From: Hyphomicrobiales bacterium
GTDB taxonomy: Bacteria > Pseudomonadota > Alphaproteobacteria > Rhizobiales > Beijerinckiaceae
NCBI GenBank assembly: GCA_027483505.1
Contig: JAIXUP010000087.1
Coordinates: 1 to 64,000 of the forward strand
Reading direction: 5' to 3'
Length of the DNA stretch: 64,000 nt
Program-made: the position numbers and the translations under genes
In this document: positions 20,501 to 28,821 of the stretch, piece by piece
Numbering within the stretch: position 1 is the stretch's first letter
Layout: each line of letters opens with the position of its first letter
The notes under the pieces: generated by a model
The model's input: the letters and a program-made list of their open reading frames with translations, nothing else
What the model was told of the DNA's origin: nothing
The model's database searches: none

Positions 20501-21033
20501 TGCGCGTGCGGCGCTTCTCGGAGTTCGCCGCCACGGTGCGCCAGACCGGCGCCTCCATGGGCCGGATCGCGGCGTCCGTCATCGACCGCAGCGAGCGCCG
20601 CACCAAGACCGGCAACAAGATGGGCATCGTCCAGTTGTCGGACCAGAGCGGCCATTTCGAGGCGGTGCTGTTCTCCGAAGGGCTGCAGCGCTTCCGCGAC
20701 CTGCTCGAGCCGGGCAATGTCGTGCTGCTGATGGTCTCGGCCACGCTCGATGGCGACGAGGTCAAGCCGCGCATCGAGGGCGTCGAGCCGCTCGATGCCG
20801 CCGCCGCGCGCCAGAAGCAGGACATGCGCATCTTCCTGCGCGACGACAAGCCGGTCGCCGCCCTGGCCGAACGCCTGAAGCAATCCGGCGACGCCCGCAT
20901 CTCCGTCGTGGTCATCGTCGGTTCCGGCGAGGAGGAGATCGAGGTCGAACTCCCCGGCAAGCGCCTCGTCAACCCGCAGATCGCCGGGGCCTTGCGGGCC
21001 GTGCCGGGAGTGGTGAGTGTGGAGTTGAGTTGA
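17593..21033 (+). CDS. dnaE: DNA polymerase III alpha subunit
   Basis: 1146 residues, the replicative polymerase of the DnaE1 type. A GGGAGG ribosome site precedes the ATG. Order of domains: PHP domain (FVHLHVHSSYSLLEGA near residue 10), polymerase palm with catalytic aspartates in PDFDIDFCQDRR (about residues 413-424) and the preceding GPGRGSGAGSLVAY, fingers with YGFNKSHAAAYA, a tandem helix-hairpin-helix region (RRLDPRRINKRTLEALI) and a C-terminal OB fold (GRIAASVIDRSERRTKTGNK, AVLFSEGLQ). It acts in the cytoplasm with the beta clamp and tau complex. The last 15 codons recur in diverged form 216 bases downstream. Confidence 0.98.
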   Translation: MPVIPDDVAFVHLHVHSSYSLLEGAMTVEKLAKLAVADSQPALALTDTNNLFGALEFSEKLAGLGVQPIVGIQLSVDCADVQADSRRLLQAAHPHVVLLAASEAGYAGLLALVSAAYMLPELGAPPVVSLDLLAAHAQGVIALTGGQDGPVDSALREGRHELAASRLARLHKTFGDRLYVEIQRPALGGGLETEADLLALAYQHDLPIVAANVPFFGKAADHEAHDALMAIAAGRLMSDDDRRRVSEGQFFATRAEMVKRFADLPEAAATTVEVAMRCAWRPVVRKPILPRFETADGRGEAAELRDQAEAGLSERLAAHGPSAGFSVDDYRKRLDFELSIIERMNFPGYFLIVADFIKWAKSQGIPVGPGRGSGAGSLVAYALTITDVDPLRFGLLFERFLNPDRVSMPDFDIDFCQDRREEVIDYVKRRYGDARVAQIITFGTLLARGVMRDVGRVLEMPYGQVDKLTKLVPQAPGKITPLAEAISGEPKLQMAAKDEPIVGRMLEIAQKLEGLHRHASTHAAGVVIGDRPLDQLVPMYRDPRTGARVTQYNMKWVEQAGLVKFDFLGLKTLTVLTTAVRLIAQRGIEVKLDSLPFDDPKTYEMLARGETVGVFQVESAGMRKALVEMKADRIEDLIALVALYRPGPMDNIPTYCRRKLGQEQASYIHPALEPYLSETHGIIVYQEQVMQVAQALSGYSLGEADLLRRAMGKKNQKEMDQQRKRFVEGAVERAIPEALASEIFDLLDKFANYGFNKSHAAAYAIVSYQTAYLKANYPVEFMAASMTLDMSNTDKLSEFRRDAERMGITVEPPSINRSGVHFDVRDGVIHYALAAIRGVGAEAVGSIVSERERAGPFRDLADLARRLDPRRINKRTLEALIAAGALDALEPDRARATAAIDGIMALAQRTREAAEGGQNELFGMGAVDALVIPATQPWLASEKLQKEHAAVGFFLTGHPLDDYQSVLTRMRVRRFSEFAATVRQTGASMGRIAASVIDRSERRTKTGNKMGIVQLSDQSGHFEAVLFSEGLQRFRDLLEPGNVVLLMVSATLDGDEVKPRIEGVEPLDAAAARQKQDMRIFLRDDKPVAALAERLKQSGDARISVVVIVGSGEEEIEVELPGKRLVNPQIAGALRAVPGVVSVELS

Positions 21034-21084
21034 GGGGATTATGCCACAACGCGCGCTTCAACGTTGGCCGCGATGCCTGTGCCT

Positions 21085-21207
21085 CCTCTCCCCTTGCGGG
21101 AGAGGTAAGGAGAGGGGTCAGTATGGCTTGGAGCATGAACCGCGGAGGCCCTCTGCTCCAACATTCGCGCAACCCCTCTCCCTAACCCTCTCCCGCAAGG
21201 GGAGAGG
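21085..21207. repeat. Nested palindromic intergenic element
   Basis: Two outer arms, 21085-21118 and 21172-21207, are near-perfect inverted copies of each other, built on the unit CCTCTCCCGCAAGGGGAGAGG. Each arm is itself a hairpin (CCTCTCCC against GGGAGAGG). Inside, TTGGAGCA (21128-21135) pairs with TGCTCCAA (21154-21161). The whole can fold as a cruciform about 120 bases long. Such short palindromes are common as multicopy intergenic repeats in GC-rich proteobacteria; copy number in this genome cannot be judged from one window. Confidence 0.75.
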
Positions 21208-21212
21208 GAACA

Positions 21213-21264
21213 GGCGCGCTCAGGGCCGTGCCGGGGGTGGTGATATTGGAGGTGAGTTGAGGGG
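21213..21264 (+). repeat. Diverged second copy of the dnaE 3' end
   Basis: Bases 21223-21264 match 20996-21037, the last codons of dnaE and the bases just after, at 37 of 42 positions. In frame, 21213-21260 reads GALRAVPGVVILEVS-stop against GALRAVPGVVSVELS-stop in dnaE, so 12 of 15 residues agree while several codons differ synonymously (for Gly, Ala, Leu, Arg). This pattern marks a once-coding copy of the dnaE terminus, not a chance repeat. It directly abuts the palindromic element. Confidence 0.75.
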
Positions 21265-21474
21265 CGTTTAGGATGTGGAGTGAATCTTTCAGGATTTTTC
21301 CGGCCTTCGCCGACTAGGGTGCGCACAATTCATATATTTCAGCGGCGCCAAATTCACGAATGTATGCAACTAGCGGCGTAAGGCGCATAGAATTTTCTGG
21401 ATTTATTTGGTTTTTGTATGATACTGATGTTGCTAGTGAAATTGTCATGAATTCGAATTTTTTTGGAGGGTCAG

Positions 21475-22206
21475 TTGGCGCTCTTTGGGGAAGCATATTT
21501 TCACTTGAAGCGCATTAAGCTTGACGAAGAACAGATTGAACAGGTTGGAAGCGACGTTTCGTATATTGCCTATACAATTGCCCTAAAAAAATTTCCGTCA
21601 GATTGTTTGATTGAAGTCAGAATTTCAGATGGTAGTGTTAAAGGTTGGGTTTCAATTGCTGGAGCATTAGCCATTCTCGGCGGCGTTTCTGACTACAAAG
21701 GTGCAAAAGAAGGCATCAGTGAAATGGTCAAGGACGCTAAGTGGGTTGCCGGAGTAATCAATGAGCAGGTCTCCAAAATTCAAATTGTGCAAGGCGCTAC
21801 TGTCTATCGGACGGAACGAAGAACGAAAACGCCTGGTAGAATTAAGCGCTTGATTGAGAAGCGTGAATGGCTCGAACGCAACAGAGCGAGCATGTCAGGC
21901 CCGATGATAGACCAAGTTCAGTTCGACTTGGAAAAGCTGTTGCAGCAGATTTTGATGGAAATTGATCCTGATGATCGTTTGGTTTTGCGCCGTATATTAG
22001 GACAAGAGCATCCAGCTATCCCCATGCCTTCTCACTCCAAAAGTGCCCTGCCAGTCTTTCGACATGAGCAAGATCAATTGTTTATTGATGACGATGTCGA
22101 TTTGCATTCCCCAAATCCTGACTATTTCAATCGTTTCCGGCTATCAGATGGTCCATCCAAAGACACAAAGCAGTTGGAGATACCAAATAGAGGCCAGTTA
22201 CGGTAG
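21475..22206 (+). CDS. AT-rich orphan gene, unknown function
   Basis: 243 residues from TTG 21475, chosen because GGAGGG ends four bases upstream; an upstream TTG at 21463 overlaps that ribosome site. Base composition is plainly AT-rich and codon use is unlike every neighbour (frequent ATT, AAA, GAA, TTG), a mark of recent transfer. The N-terminal ~65 residues look like a compact alpha/beta domain; GWVSIAGALAILGGV (about residues 66-80) is a hydrophobic hairpin-sized segment, followed by an amphipathic helix, a basic stretch (RTERRTKTPGRIKRLIEKREW) and an acidic tail (FIDDDVDLHS). A -10-like TATGAT occurs at 21417-21422. No family recognised. It sits alone between dnaE and rpsB. Confidence 0.7.
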   Translation: MALFGEAYFHLKRIKLDEEQIEQVGSDVSYIAYTIALKKFPSDCLIEVRISDGSVKGWVSIAGALAILGGVSDYKGAKEGISEMVKDAKWVAGVINEQVSKIQIVQGATVYRTERRTKTPGRIKRLIEKREWLERNRASMSGPMIDQVQFDLEKLLQQILMEIDPDDRLVLRRILGQEHPAIPMPSHSKSALPVFRHEQDQLFIDDDVDLHSPNPDYFNRFRLSDGPSKDTKQLEIPNRGQLR

Positions 22207-22312
22207 CGCTCGGCGCACCCTTGCCACCCACCGCAAACCCTGCTAACGCCCCCACCATCCCACATGCGGACTTTCACGGTCGGAAGCTTATTCCGTCCAT
22301 CCGGTGGCGAAA

Positions 22313-22327
22313 CGTGGTCTGACCACG
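22313..22327 (+). other. Palindrome in the rpsB leader
   Basis: CGTGGTC-T-GACCACG, 7-bp perfect arms around one base, lies 49 bases before the rpsB start. It could be an operator or part of a structured 5' leader, since S2 operons are autoregulated in several bacteria. Only the palindrome itself is seen. Confidence 0.35.
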
Positions 22328-22375
22328 CTTGGCCGCACTGGTCCGCAGAGGCACTTGTAACCGGAGAACACGACC

Positions 22376-23371
<996 letters not shown>

Positions 23372-23494
23372 GGCGCGGGCCTCAGGCCCGTGCACCCATC
23401 CCGTTTCCACGTGCCGGCGCAGCCAGAAGCTGCGCCGGTTCATCGTCTCACATGGTCCGGCCCGGCCGGGCATTCCGCTTGAAAGGTGAATGAC

Positions 23495-24418
23495 ATGACA
23501 GCGATTACGGCTGCCCTGGTGAAGGAACTGCGCGAGAAGACCGACGCCGGCATGATGGACTGCAAGACCGCGCTGGTCGAAAGCGGCGGCGACATGGAGG
23601 CCGCAGTCGACTGGCTGCGCAAGAAGGGCCTGTCGAAGGCCGCCAAGAAGGCCGGCCGCACCGCCGCCGAAGGCCTCGTCGCGGTCAACACCGCCGGCGC
23701 CTCGGGCGTGGTCATCGAACTCAACGCCGAAACCGACTTCCTCGCCAAGAACGAACAGTTCCAGGCGCTCTGCCGCAATGTGGCCGGCGTCGCGCTCGCC
23801 ATCGGCGAGGATGTCGAGGCCGTGAAGGCCGCAGCCTATCCGGGCGGCGGCACCGTGCAGGAAGCCATCGCCAACGCCATCGCCACCATCGGCGAGAACA
23901 TGGAACTGCGCCGCGCCCGCAAGCTCGCCGTTCCGGCCGGCGTGGTCGCCAGCTACCTGCACAACGCCGCCGGCGAGGGCCTCGGCCGCATCGGCGTGCT
24001 GGTTGCGCTCGAGTCCACCGGCAAGGCCGACGAACTGGCCCTGCTTGGCCGCCAGATCGCCATGCATGTCGCCGCGACCAACCCGGTCGCGCTCGACCTC
24101 GCCTCGGTCGATCCCGAAATCCTCGCCCGCGAAAAGGCGATCCTCGCCGACAAGAACGCCGGCAAGCCCGCGCATGTGCTGGAGAAGATCACCGAATCCG
24201 GCATGAAGTCCTACGCCAAGGAGTTCTGCCTGCTCGAGCAGGTCTACATCCATGACGGCTCCAAGTCGGTCGGCCAGGCCGTCAAGGACAGCGAAGGCAA
24301 GGTCGGCGCCCCGATCCGTCTCGCCGGCTTCGCCCGGTTTGCCTTGGGCGAGGGAATCACCAAAGAAGAGAGCGACTTCGCGGCGGAAGTCGCGGCGGCG
24401 GCGGGCGGAAAAGCCTGA
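23495..24418 (+). CDS. tsf: Translation elongation factor Ts
   Basis: 307 residues from ATG 23495, preceded by AAAGGTGA; a GTG nine bases upstream is less well placed. EF-Ts is the nucleotide-exchange factor that recycles EF-Tu-GDP. Seen: the UBA-like N-terminus [19 protein letters not shown], followed by the conserved [11 protein letters not shown] loop that contacts EF-Tu, and two dimerisation subdomains. A strong terminator follows 20 bases after the stop, so rpsB-tsf can form a separate transcript from pyrH. Confidence 0.97.
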   Translation: MTAITAALVKELREKTDAGMMDCKTALVESGGDMEAAVDWLRKKGLSKAAKKAGRTAAEGLVAVNTAGASGVVIELNAETDFLAKNEQFQALCRNVAGVALAIGEDVEAVKAAAYPGGGTVQEAIANAIATIGENMELRRARKLAVPAGVVASYLHNAAGEGLGRIGVLVALESTGKADELALLGRQIAMHVAATNPVALDLASVDPEILAREKAILADKNAGKPAHVLEKITESGMKSYAKEFCLLEQVYIHDGSKSVGQAVKDSEGKVGAPIRLAGFARFALGEGITKEESDFAAEVAAAAGGKA

Positions 24419-24437
24419 TCCGCCCCGGACCAACCAG

Positions 24438-24464
24438 GCGGCGCCGAAAGCGCCGCTTTTTTTT
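24438..24464 (+). terminator. Rho-independent terminator after tsf
   Basis: Perfect 7-bp stem GCGGCGC / GCGCCGC with a CGAAA loop, followed directly by eight T residues (24457-24464). It separates rpsB-tsf from pyrH; some read-through is likely because pyrH starts only 23 bases later with its own ribosome site. Confidence 0.88.
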
Positions 24465-24487
24465 GCCGCAACGGCGTGGAGGCGGTC

Positions 24488-25201
24488 ATGTCCAGTTTCA
24501 AGCGTGTGCTCATCAAGCTCTCCGGCGAGGCCCTCGCGGCCCCTGACGGGTACTGGCTCTATCCGCAGGTGCTCAACACGCTGGCGGCCGACATCGCTGA
24601 AGCTTCGCGCGCCGGAATCGAGATCGCGCTCGTCATTGGCGGCGGCAACATCATCCGCGGCGCCCGCGTCAGCGCCGCCGGCTGGATCGACCGCGCCACG
24701 GCCGATTCCATGGGCATGCTCGCCACCGCAATGAACTCGATCGCGCTCGAGAACGCGGTCAACGCCGCCGGCGTCACGGCCCGCACCATGTCGGCCGTGT
24801 CGATGCCGACGATCTGCGAGACCTATGCGCGCCAGCCCGCGCTGCACCACATGGAGCGCGGCCATGTCGTGATCATCGCAGGCGGCACCGGCAATCCGTT
24901 CTTCACCACCGACACGGCGGCGGTCTTGCGGGCGGCCGAACTGAAATGCGAGGCCGTGTTCAAGGCGACCCAGGTCGATGGCGTCTACAGCGCCGACCCC
25001 AAGAAGGACCCGAACGCGACGCGCTATGACCAGTTGACCCATGCCGAAGCCATCTCGAAGGAGCTTGGCGTGATGGATACGGCGGCTTTCGCTCTTGCGC
25101 GCGACGCGGGCCTCACCATCGGGGTCTTTTCAATTGCCCAGCCCGGCTCCATTTCTGCCGTGCTGAAAGGCGAGGGGCGTGCAACCTACGTTGTCCCCTG
25201 A
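24488..25201 (+). CDS. pyrH: Uridylate kinase
   Basis: 237 residues from ATG 24488, with GGAGG five bases upstream. It phosphorylates UMP to UDP in pyrimidine nucleotide synthesis and belongs to the amino-acid-kinase fold. Seen: N-terminal KRVLIKLSGEALA, glycine-rich VIGGGNIIRGA, the ADSMGMLATAMN stretch, and IIAGGTGNPFFTTDTAAVLRA, all standard for bacterial hexameric PyrH. frr follows after 75 bases. Confidence 0.97.
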   Translation: MSSFKRVLIKLSGEALAAPDGYWLYPQVLNTLAADIAEASRAGIEIALVIGGGNIIRGARVSAAGWIDRATADSMGMLATAMNSIALENAVNAAGVTARTMSAVSMPTICETYARQPALHHMERGHVVIIAGGTGNPFFTTDTAAVLRAAELKCEAVFKATQVDGVYSADPKKDPNATRYDQLTHAEAISKELGVMDTAAFALARDAGLTIGVFSIAQPGSISAVLKGEGRATYVVP

Positions 25202-25276
25202 GCCACTTGACCGGGCCGGGCACGATCCGCATGGTCAGCCCGCACTTCTGGACCACCTGACGAAAAGGCCGATCCC

Positions 25277-25840
25277 ATGGCTCCTCCGACCTTCGACCTC
25301 AACGACATCAAGCGCCGCATGCAGGGCGCGGTGGCTTCGCTGAAGCATGACCTCAACTCGCTGCGCACCGGCCGCGCTTCCGCCAGCGTGCTCGATCCGA
25401 TCATGGTCGAGGCCTACGGCTCGAAGATGCCGCTCAACCAGGTCGCGACGGTCAGCGTCCCCGAAGCGCGGATGATCAGCGTCGCGGTCTGGGATCGCGG
25501 CATGGCGATGGCCGTCGACAAGGCGATCCGCGAGTCCGATCTCGGCCTCAACCCGCAGACCGAAGGCCAGACCATCCGCATCCGCATCCCCGAACTCAAC
25601 GAGCAGCGCCGCAAGGAACTGGTCAAGGTCGCGCATAAATACGCCGAGGAGGCCCGCGTCGCCGTGCGCCATGTGCGCCGCGACGGCCTTGAAGTGATCA
25701 AGAAGCTGGAGAAGGACGGGCTGATGTCCGAGGACGACGCCAGCCGCCAGTCCGACCAGGTGCAGAAGGCCACCGACCAGTCCGTCGCCGAGGTGGACAC
25801 GGCCCTTGCGACAAAGGAAAAGGAAATCATGCAGGTCTAG
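25277..25840 (+). CDS. frr: Ribosome recycling factor
   Basis: 187 residues, usual length. RRF splits post-termination ribosomes together with EF-G. The three-helix-bundle domain I is evident ([14 protein letters not shown] near the N-terminus, [19 protein letters not shown] and VRHVRRD near the C-terminal half) and the beta-rich domain II lies between ([15 protein letters not shown]). An AAAGG ribosome site precedes the ATG. It lies in the conserved pyrH-frr-uppS order. Confidence 0.97.
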   Translation: MAPPTFDLNDIKRRMQGAVASLKHDLNSLRTGRASASVLDPIMVEAYGSKMPLNQVATVSVPEARMISVAVWDRGMAMAVDKAIRESDLGLNPQTEGQTIRIRIPELNEQRRKELVKVAHKYAEEARVAVRHVRRDGLEVIKKLEKDGLMSEDDASRQSDQVQKATDQSVAEVDTALATKEKEIMQV

Positions 25841-25952
25841 GTGCTGGTCGCCACGCGCGAATCAGTCAACTTGGGCGCGCCGGAGCAAAGCTTTCGTTCA
25901 GGCGCTAAAATCGGCTTGAAGACGCACACACCTGGTCCAGCTTGCGAAACCG

Positions 25953-26717
25953 ATGAGTCCAACAACCGACACTCTGAGACAGCCTGCTCCCGAGGGGCGG
26001 CCTCAAGCTCCCGGGCCGCGCCATGTCGCCATCATCATGGACGGCAACGGTCGTTGGGCGCAGGCTCGGGGCTTGCCGCGCACTGAAGGGCACCGGCGCG
26101 GCGTGGAGGCCTTGCGGAGGACGGTGCGCGCCGCGCGCGACCTTGGCATTGCGCATCTCACCATCTTCAGCTTTTCAACCGAGAACTGGCGGCGGCCTGC
26201 GCTGGAGGTCAGTTTCCTGCTCGGCCTGTTCAAGCGCTTCGTCCGCAATGACCTGGCCGAATTGCACGCCTCGAATGTGCGGGTGCGGATGATCGGCGAC
26301 CGTGACAGCACGCCGGCCGACATCCGCGACCTGATCGTCCAGGCCGAAACCCTGACCGCCGCCAACACCGCCCTGACCCTCACGATCGCGTTCAACTACG
26401 GCGCGCGGGATGAGATCGTGCGCGCGGTCAATGCGATGCAGGCCGAGCGCGCCGCCCGCGGCGAGCGCGGCCCGGTCAGCGAGGCTGACATCTCGCGGCA
26501 TCTCGACACCGCCGGCATCCCTGATCCGGACCTGGTGATCCGGACCTCCGGCGAAGTGCGTCTGTCCAACTTCCTGATGTGGCAAGCGGCCTACGCCGAA
26601 CTCGTGTTCACGCCGGTACTGTGGCCGGACTTCGACCACACTGCCCTCGAAGTGGCCATCAACGAATTCCGCTCGCGTGATCGCAGATTTGGTGGACTGA
26701 GCAGGCAGGCCGTTTGA
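25953..26717 (+). CDS. uppS: Undecaprenyl diphosphate synthase (isoprenyl transferase)
   Basis: 254 residues. This cis-prenyltransferase adds isopentenyl units to farnesyl diphosphate to make the C55 lipid carrier for peptidoglycan and O-antigen. Seen: [18 protein letters not shown] with the catalytic Asp, the [11 protein letters not shown] motif, [25 protein letters not shown], and [21 protein letters not shown] variable 20-residue N-terminal tail precedes the core. It sits between frr and cdsA, its usual location. Confidence 0.96.
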   Translation: MSPTTDTLRQPAPEGRPQAPGPRHVAIIMDGNGRWAQARGLPRTEGHRRGVEALRRTVRAARDLGIAHLTIFSFSTENWRRPALEVSFLLGLFKRFVRNDLAELHASNVRVRMIGDRDSTPADIRDLIVQAETLTAANTALTLTIAFNYGARDEIVRAVNAMQAERAARGERGPVSEADISRHLDTAGIPDPDLVIRTSGEVRLSNFLMWQAAYAELVFTPVLWPDFDHTALEVAINEFRSRDRRFGGLSRQAV

Positions 26718-26769
26718 CCGCCGCCCGTAAATCGGGTCAACCTTCGTCAGTTGCACAGGAATCCGATGA

Positions 26770-27591
26770 ATGGCCGTTGACGCCAATTCCTCACCGCCAA
26801 GGAGCGAGCTTGGGCTGCGCGTCATCTCCGGCGTGGTCATGGCTGTTGTGGCTCTGCTCACCCTGTGGTGGGGCGGATGGCCGTTTGCGCTGCTCTGGAC
26901 CCTCGTCGGCGTCATCGCCGCGTCCGAATGGCTGAAGATTGTCCTTCCCGACGCGCCTGACAATTATCGGTTCGGGCTGATGGGCGCCATCGCGCTCGCT
27001 GGGCTGACCGCTTTCATAGGGCATGAGGCGCTGGCCATCGGGTTGAGCGTTGCAGCTGCATTCGGAGCATGGCTTCTGGTGCGAAGCCCGGTTCGCCTCA
27101 TTGCTGCAGCCGGCATCCTGTATGCGGCAGCGATTGCGATCGCGCCGATCATTGTGCGGCTCGAGCCACACCTCGGGCTGACGCTGATCGCCTGGTGCTT
27201 TGCGGTCGTCTGGGCCACCGATGTCGCGGCCTATTTCAGCGGCAGGGCCTTCGGCGGTCCGAAGCTCTGGCCGGCTGTCAGCCCGAAGAAAACCTGGTCG
27301 GGCGCAATCGGCGGGGCCCTCGCCGGCGTGCTCGCGGGACTTGCGGTGTCCCTGATTGCCCGTCGCACCGGCGTGCCGTGGCCGCTCGGCGCCTTCGCGA
27401 CAATGGTCTGCGGCCTGGCTGCGTCTGCGGCCGGACAGGCCGGCGATCTTCTGGAATCATCGTTGAAGCGCCGGTTTGGCGTGAAGGATTCCGGCTCCAT
27501 CATCCCCGGCCATGGCGGCGTGCTCGACCGTCTCGACGCGTTCGTGGTCGTGGTGACGCTGGTTGCCGTCGCCGTCGCGATCTGGCGCTGA
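26770..27591 (+). CDS. cdsA: Phosphatidate cytidylyltransferase
   Basis: 273 residues with seven to eight hydrophobic helices. It makes CDP-diacylglycerol from phosphatidic acid and CTP at the inner membrane, the entry to all phospholipids. The C-terminal family signature is present: SSLKRRFGVKDSGSIIPGHG followed by GVLDRLDA. The mid-chain ATDVAAYFSGRAFGG and SPKKTWSGAIGG are also typical. dxr starts 12 bases later. Confidence 0.95.
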   Translation: MAVDANSSPPRSELGLRVISGVVMAVVALLTLWWGGWPFALLWTLVGVIAASEWLKIVLPDAPDNYRFGLMGAIALAGLTAFIGHEALAIGLSVAAAFGAWLLVRSPVRLIAAAGILYAAAIAIAPIIVRLEPHLGLTLIAWCFAVVWATDVAAYFSGRAFGGPKLWPAVSPKKTWSGAIGGALAGVLAGLAVSLIARRTGVPWPLGAFATMVCGLAASAAGQAGDLLESSLKRRFGVKDSGSIIPGHGGVLDRLDAFVVVVTLVAVAVAIWR

Positions 27592-27603
27592 GGAGCCACG
27601 GGG

Positions 27604-28779
27604 ATGCGCACATTGAGCATCCTCGGTGCGACCGGGTCGATCGGCCGGTCCACGCTGGAGGTGGTGCGGGCAAACCCGGGACAGTTTCAGATCATTGCGC
27701 TCGTCGGCGGTCACGACGCCACGACGCTGGCGAAAGCCGCGATCGGGGCGGGGGCCCGGTTCGCAGCGCTAGCGGACCCTGCCGGGCTTGGCGCACTCAA
27801 GGCGGCGCTAGGGAGCAGCGGCATCGCTTGCGGCGCCGGCGAGCGGGCGGTTCTGGACGCCGCCGCCATGCCGACCGACCTGATCGTGGCGGGCATCAGC
27901 GGCATTGCGGGATTGAAGCCGACCGTTGCGGCGCTCGCCCCGGGCCGCCGGCTTGCGCTCGCCAACAAGGAGACGCTTGTCTGCGCCGGCGACTTCTTCA
28001 TGGCCGAAGCCCGCCGTCTTGGCACAACCATCCTACCGATGGATTCCGAGCACAACGCCGTGGCGCAGGCCCTGTGCGGCCGTTCGCTCGCCGACGTCGC
28101 GCGGATCACGTTGACAGCCTCGGGCGGACCGTTCCGGACCTGGGACATCGAGCGCATCCGCAAGGCCCGCCGCGAGGAGGCGCTGACCCATCCGAATTAC
28201 GCCATGGGCGCGAAGATAACCGTCGATTCCGCCGGACTGGTCAACAAGGGTCTGGAACTGATCGAGGCGCACCACATCTTCGGCATCGAACCGGACCGGC
28301 TCGACGCAGTGATCCATCCGCAACAGATCATGCATGGCCTCGTGTCCTTCACCGATGGCAGCATGATCGCGGGGATGGCCCGCCCCAACATGTGCGTGCC
28401 GATTGCCGACTGTCTGGCTGCGGAGCGCCGCCTCGCCAGTGGTGTACCGGCGCCGGATCTGGCGTCCCTGGGCGGGCTCAGTTTTGAAGCGCCTGACCTC
28501 GCCCGTTTTCCCGCGCTGGGTCTCGCGATGCAGGCCATGCGGGCCGGCGGTCATGCGACGGCTGTCCTCAACGCCGCCGATGAAGTCGCCGTCGAAGCCT
28601 TCCTGGCCGGCGCCATCTGTTTCGGCGCGATTCACCGTGTCATCGAAGAAACGCTCGAAGTCACGGCCCGCGACATAATGCGGTCGCCTTCTTCGGTTGA
28701 GGAAGCGCTGGCAATCGATCATACAGCTCGCATCGCCGCGCGTGGCGTGATTGCGTCGGGCCGCGTCGGCACAGCATAG
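27604..28779 (+). CDS. dxr: 1-deoxy-D-xylulose 5-phosphate reductoisomerase
   Basis: 391 residues. It converts DXP to MEP with NADPH, the committed step of the non-mevalonate isoprenoid route, feeding UppS encoded upstream. Seen: NADPH-binding ILGATGSIGRSTLEVV, LANKETLVCAG, the metal-binding region MDSEHNAVAQAL, the ASGGPFR loop, and KITVDSAGLVNKGLE. Close spacing to cdsA (12 bases) and rseP (42 bases) supports one transcript. Confidence 0.97.
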   Translation: MRTLSILGATGSIGRSTLEVVRANPGQFQIIALVGGHDATTLAKAAIGAGARFAALADPAGLGALKAALGSSGIACGAGERAVLDAAAMPTDLIVAGISGIAGLKPTVAALAPGRRLALANKETLVCAGDFFMAEARRLGTTILPMDSEHNAVAQALCGRSLADVARITLTASGGPFRTWDIERIRKARREEALTHPNYAMGAKITVDSAGLVNKGLELIEAHHIFGIEPDRLDAVIHPQQIMHGLVSFTDGSMIAGMARPNMCVPIADCLAAERRLASGVPAPDLASLGGLSFEAPDLARFPALGLAMQAMRAGGHATAVLNAADEVAVEAFLAGAICFGAIHRVIEETLEVTARDIMRSPSSVEEALAIDHTARIAARGVIASGRVGTA

Positions 28780-28821
28780 CTGTCCGGCCCGGGCCGGAAA
28801 CAGCACAGGTCAGGACAGGCA

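Noticed and set aside
21034-21326. Short frames through the palindromic element
   Set aside because: They are translations of the inverted repeats; no ribosome sites and no domain.
21475-22206. Integrase or transposase as identity of the AT-rich gene
   Set aside because: No DDE or tyrosine-recombinase motif is visible and the size and layout do not fit.
27069-28487. 472-codon plus-strand frame across cdsA and dxr
   Set aside because: Out-of-frame reading of two known genes; Arg-rich, no domain, no frameshift needed in either gene.
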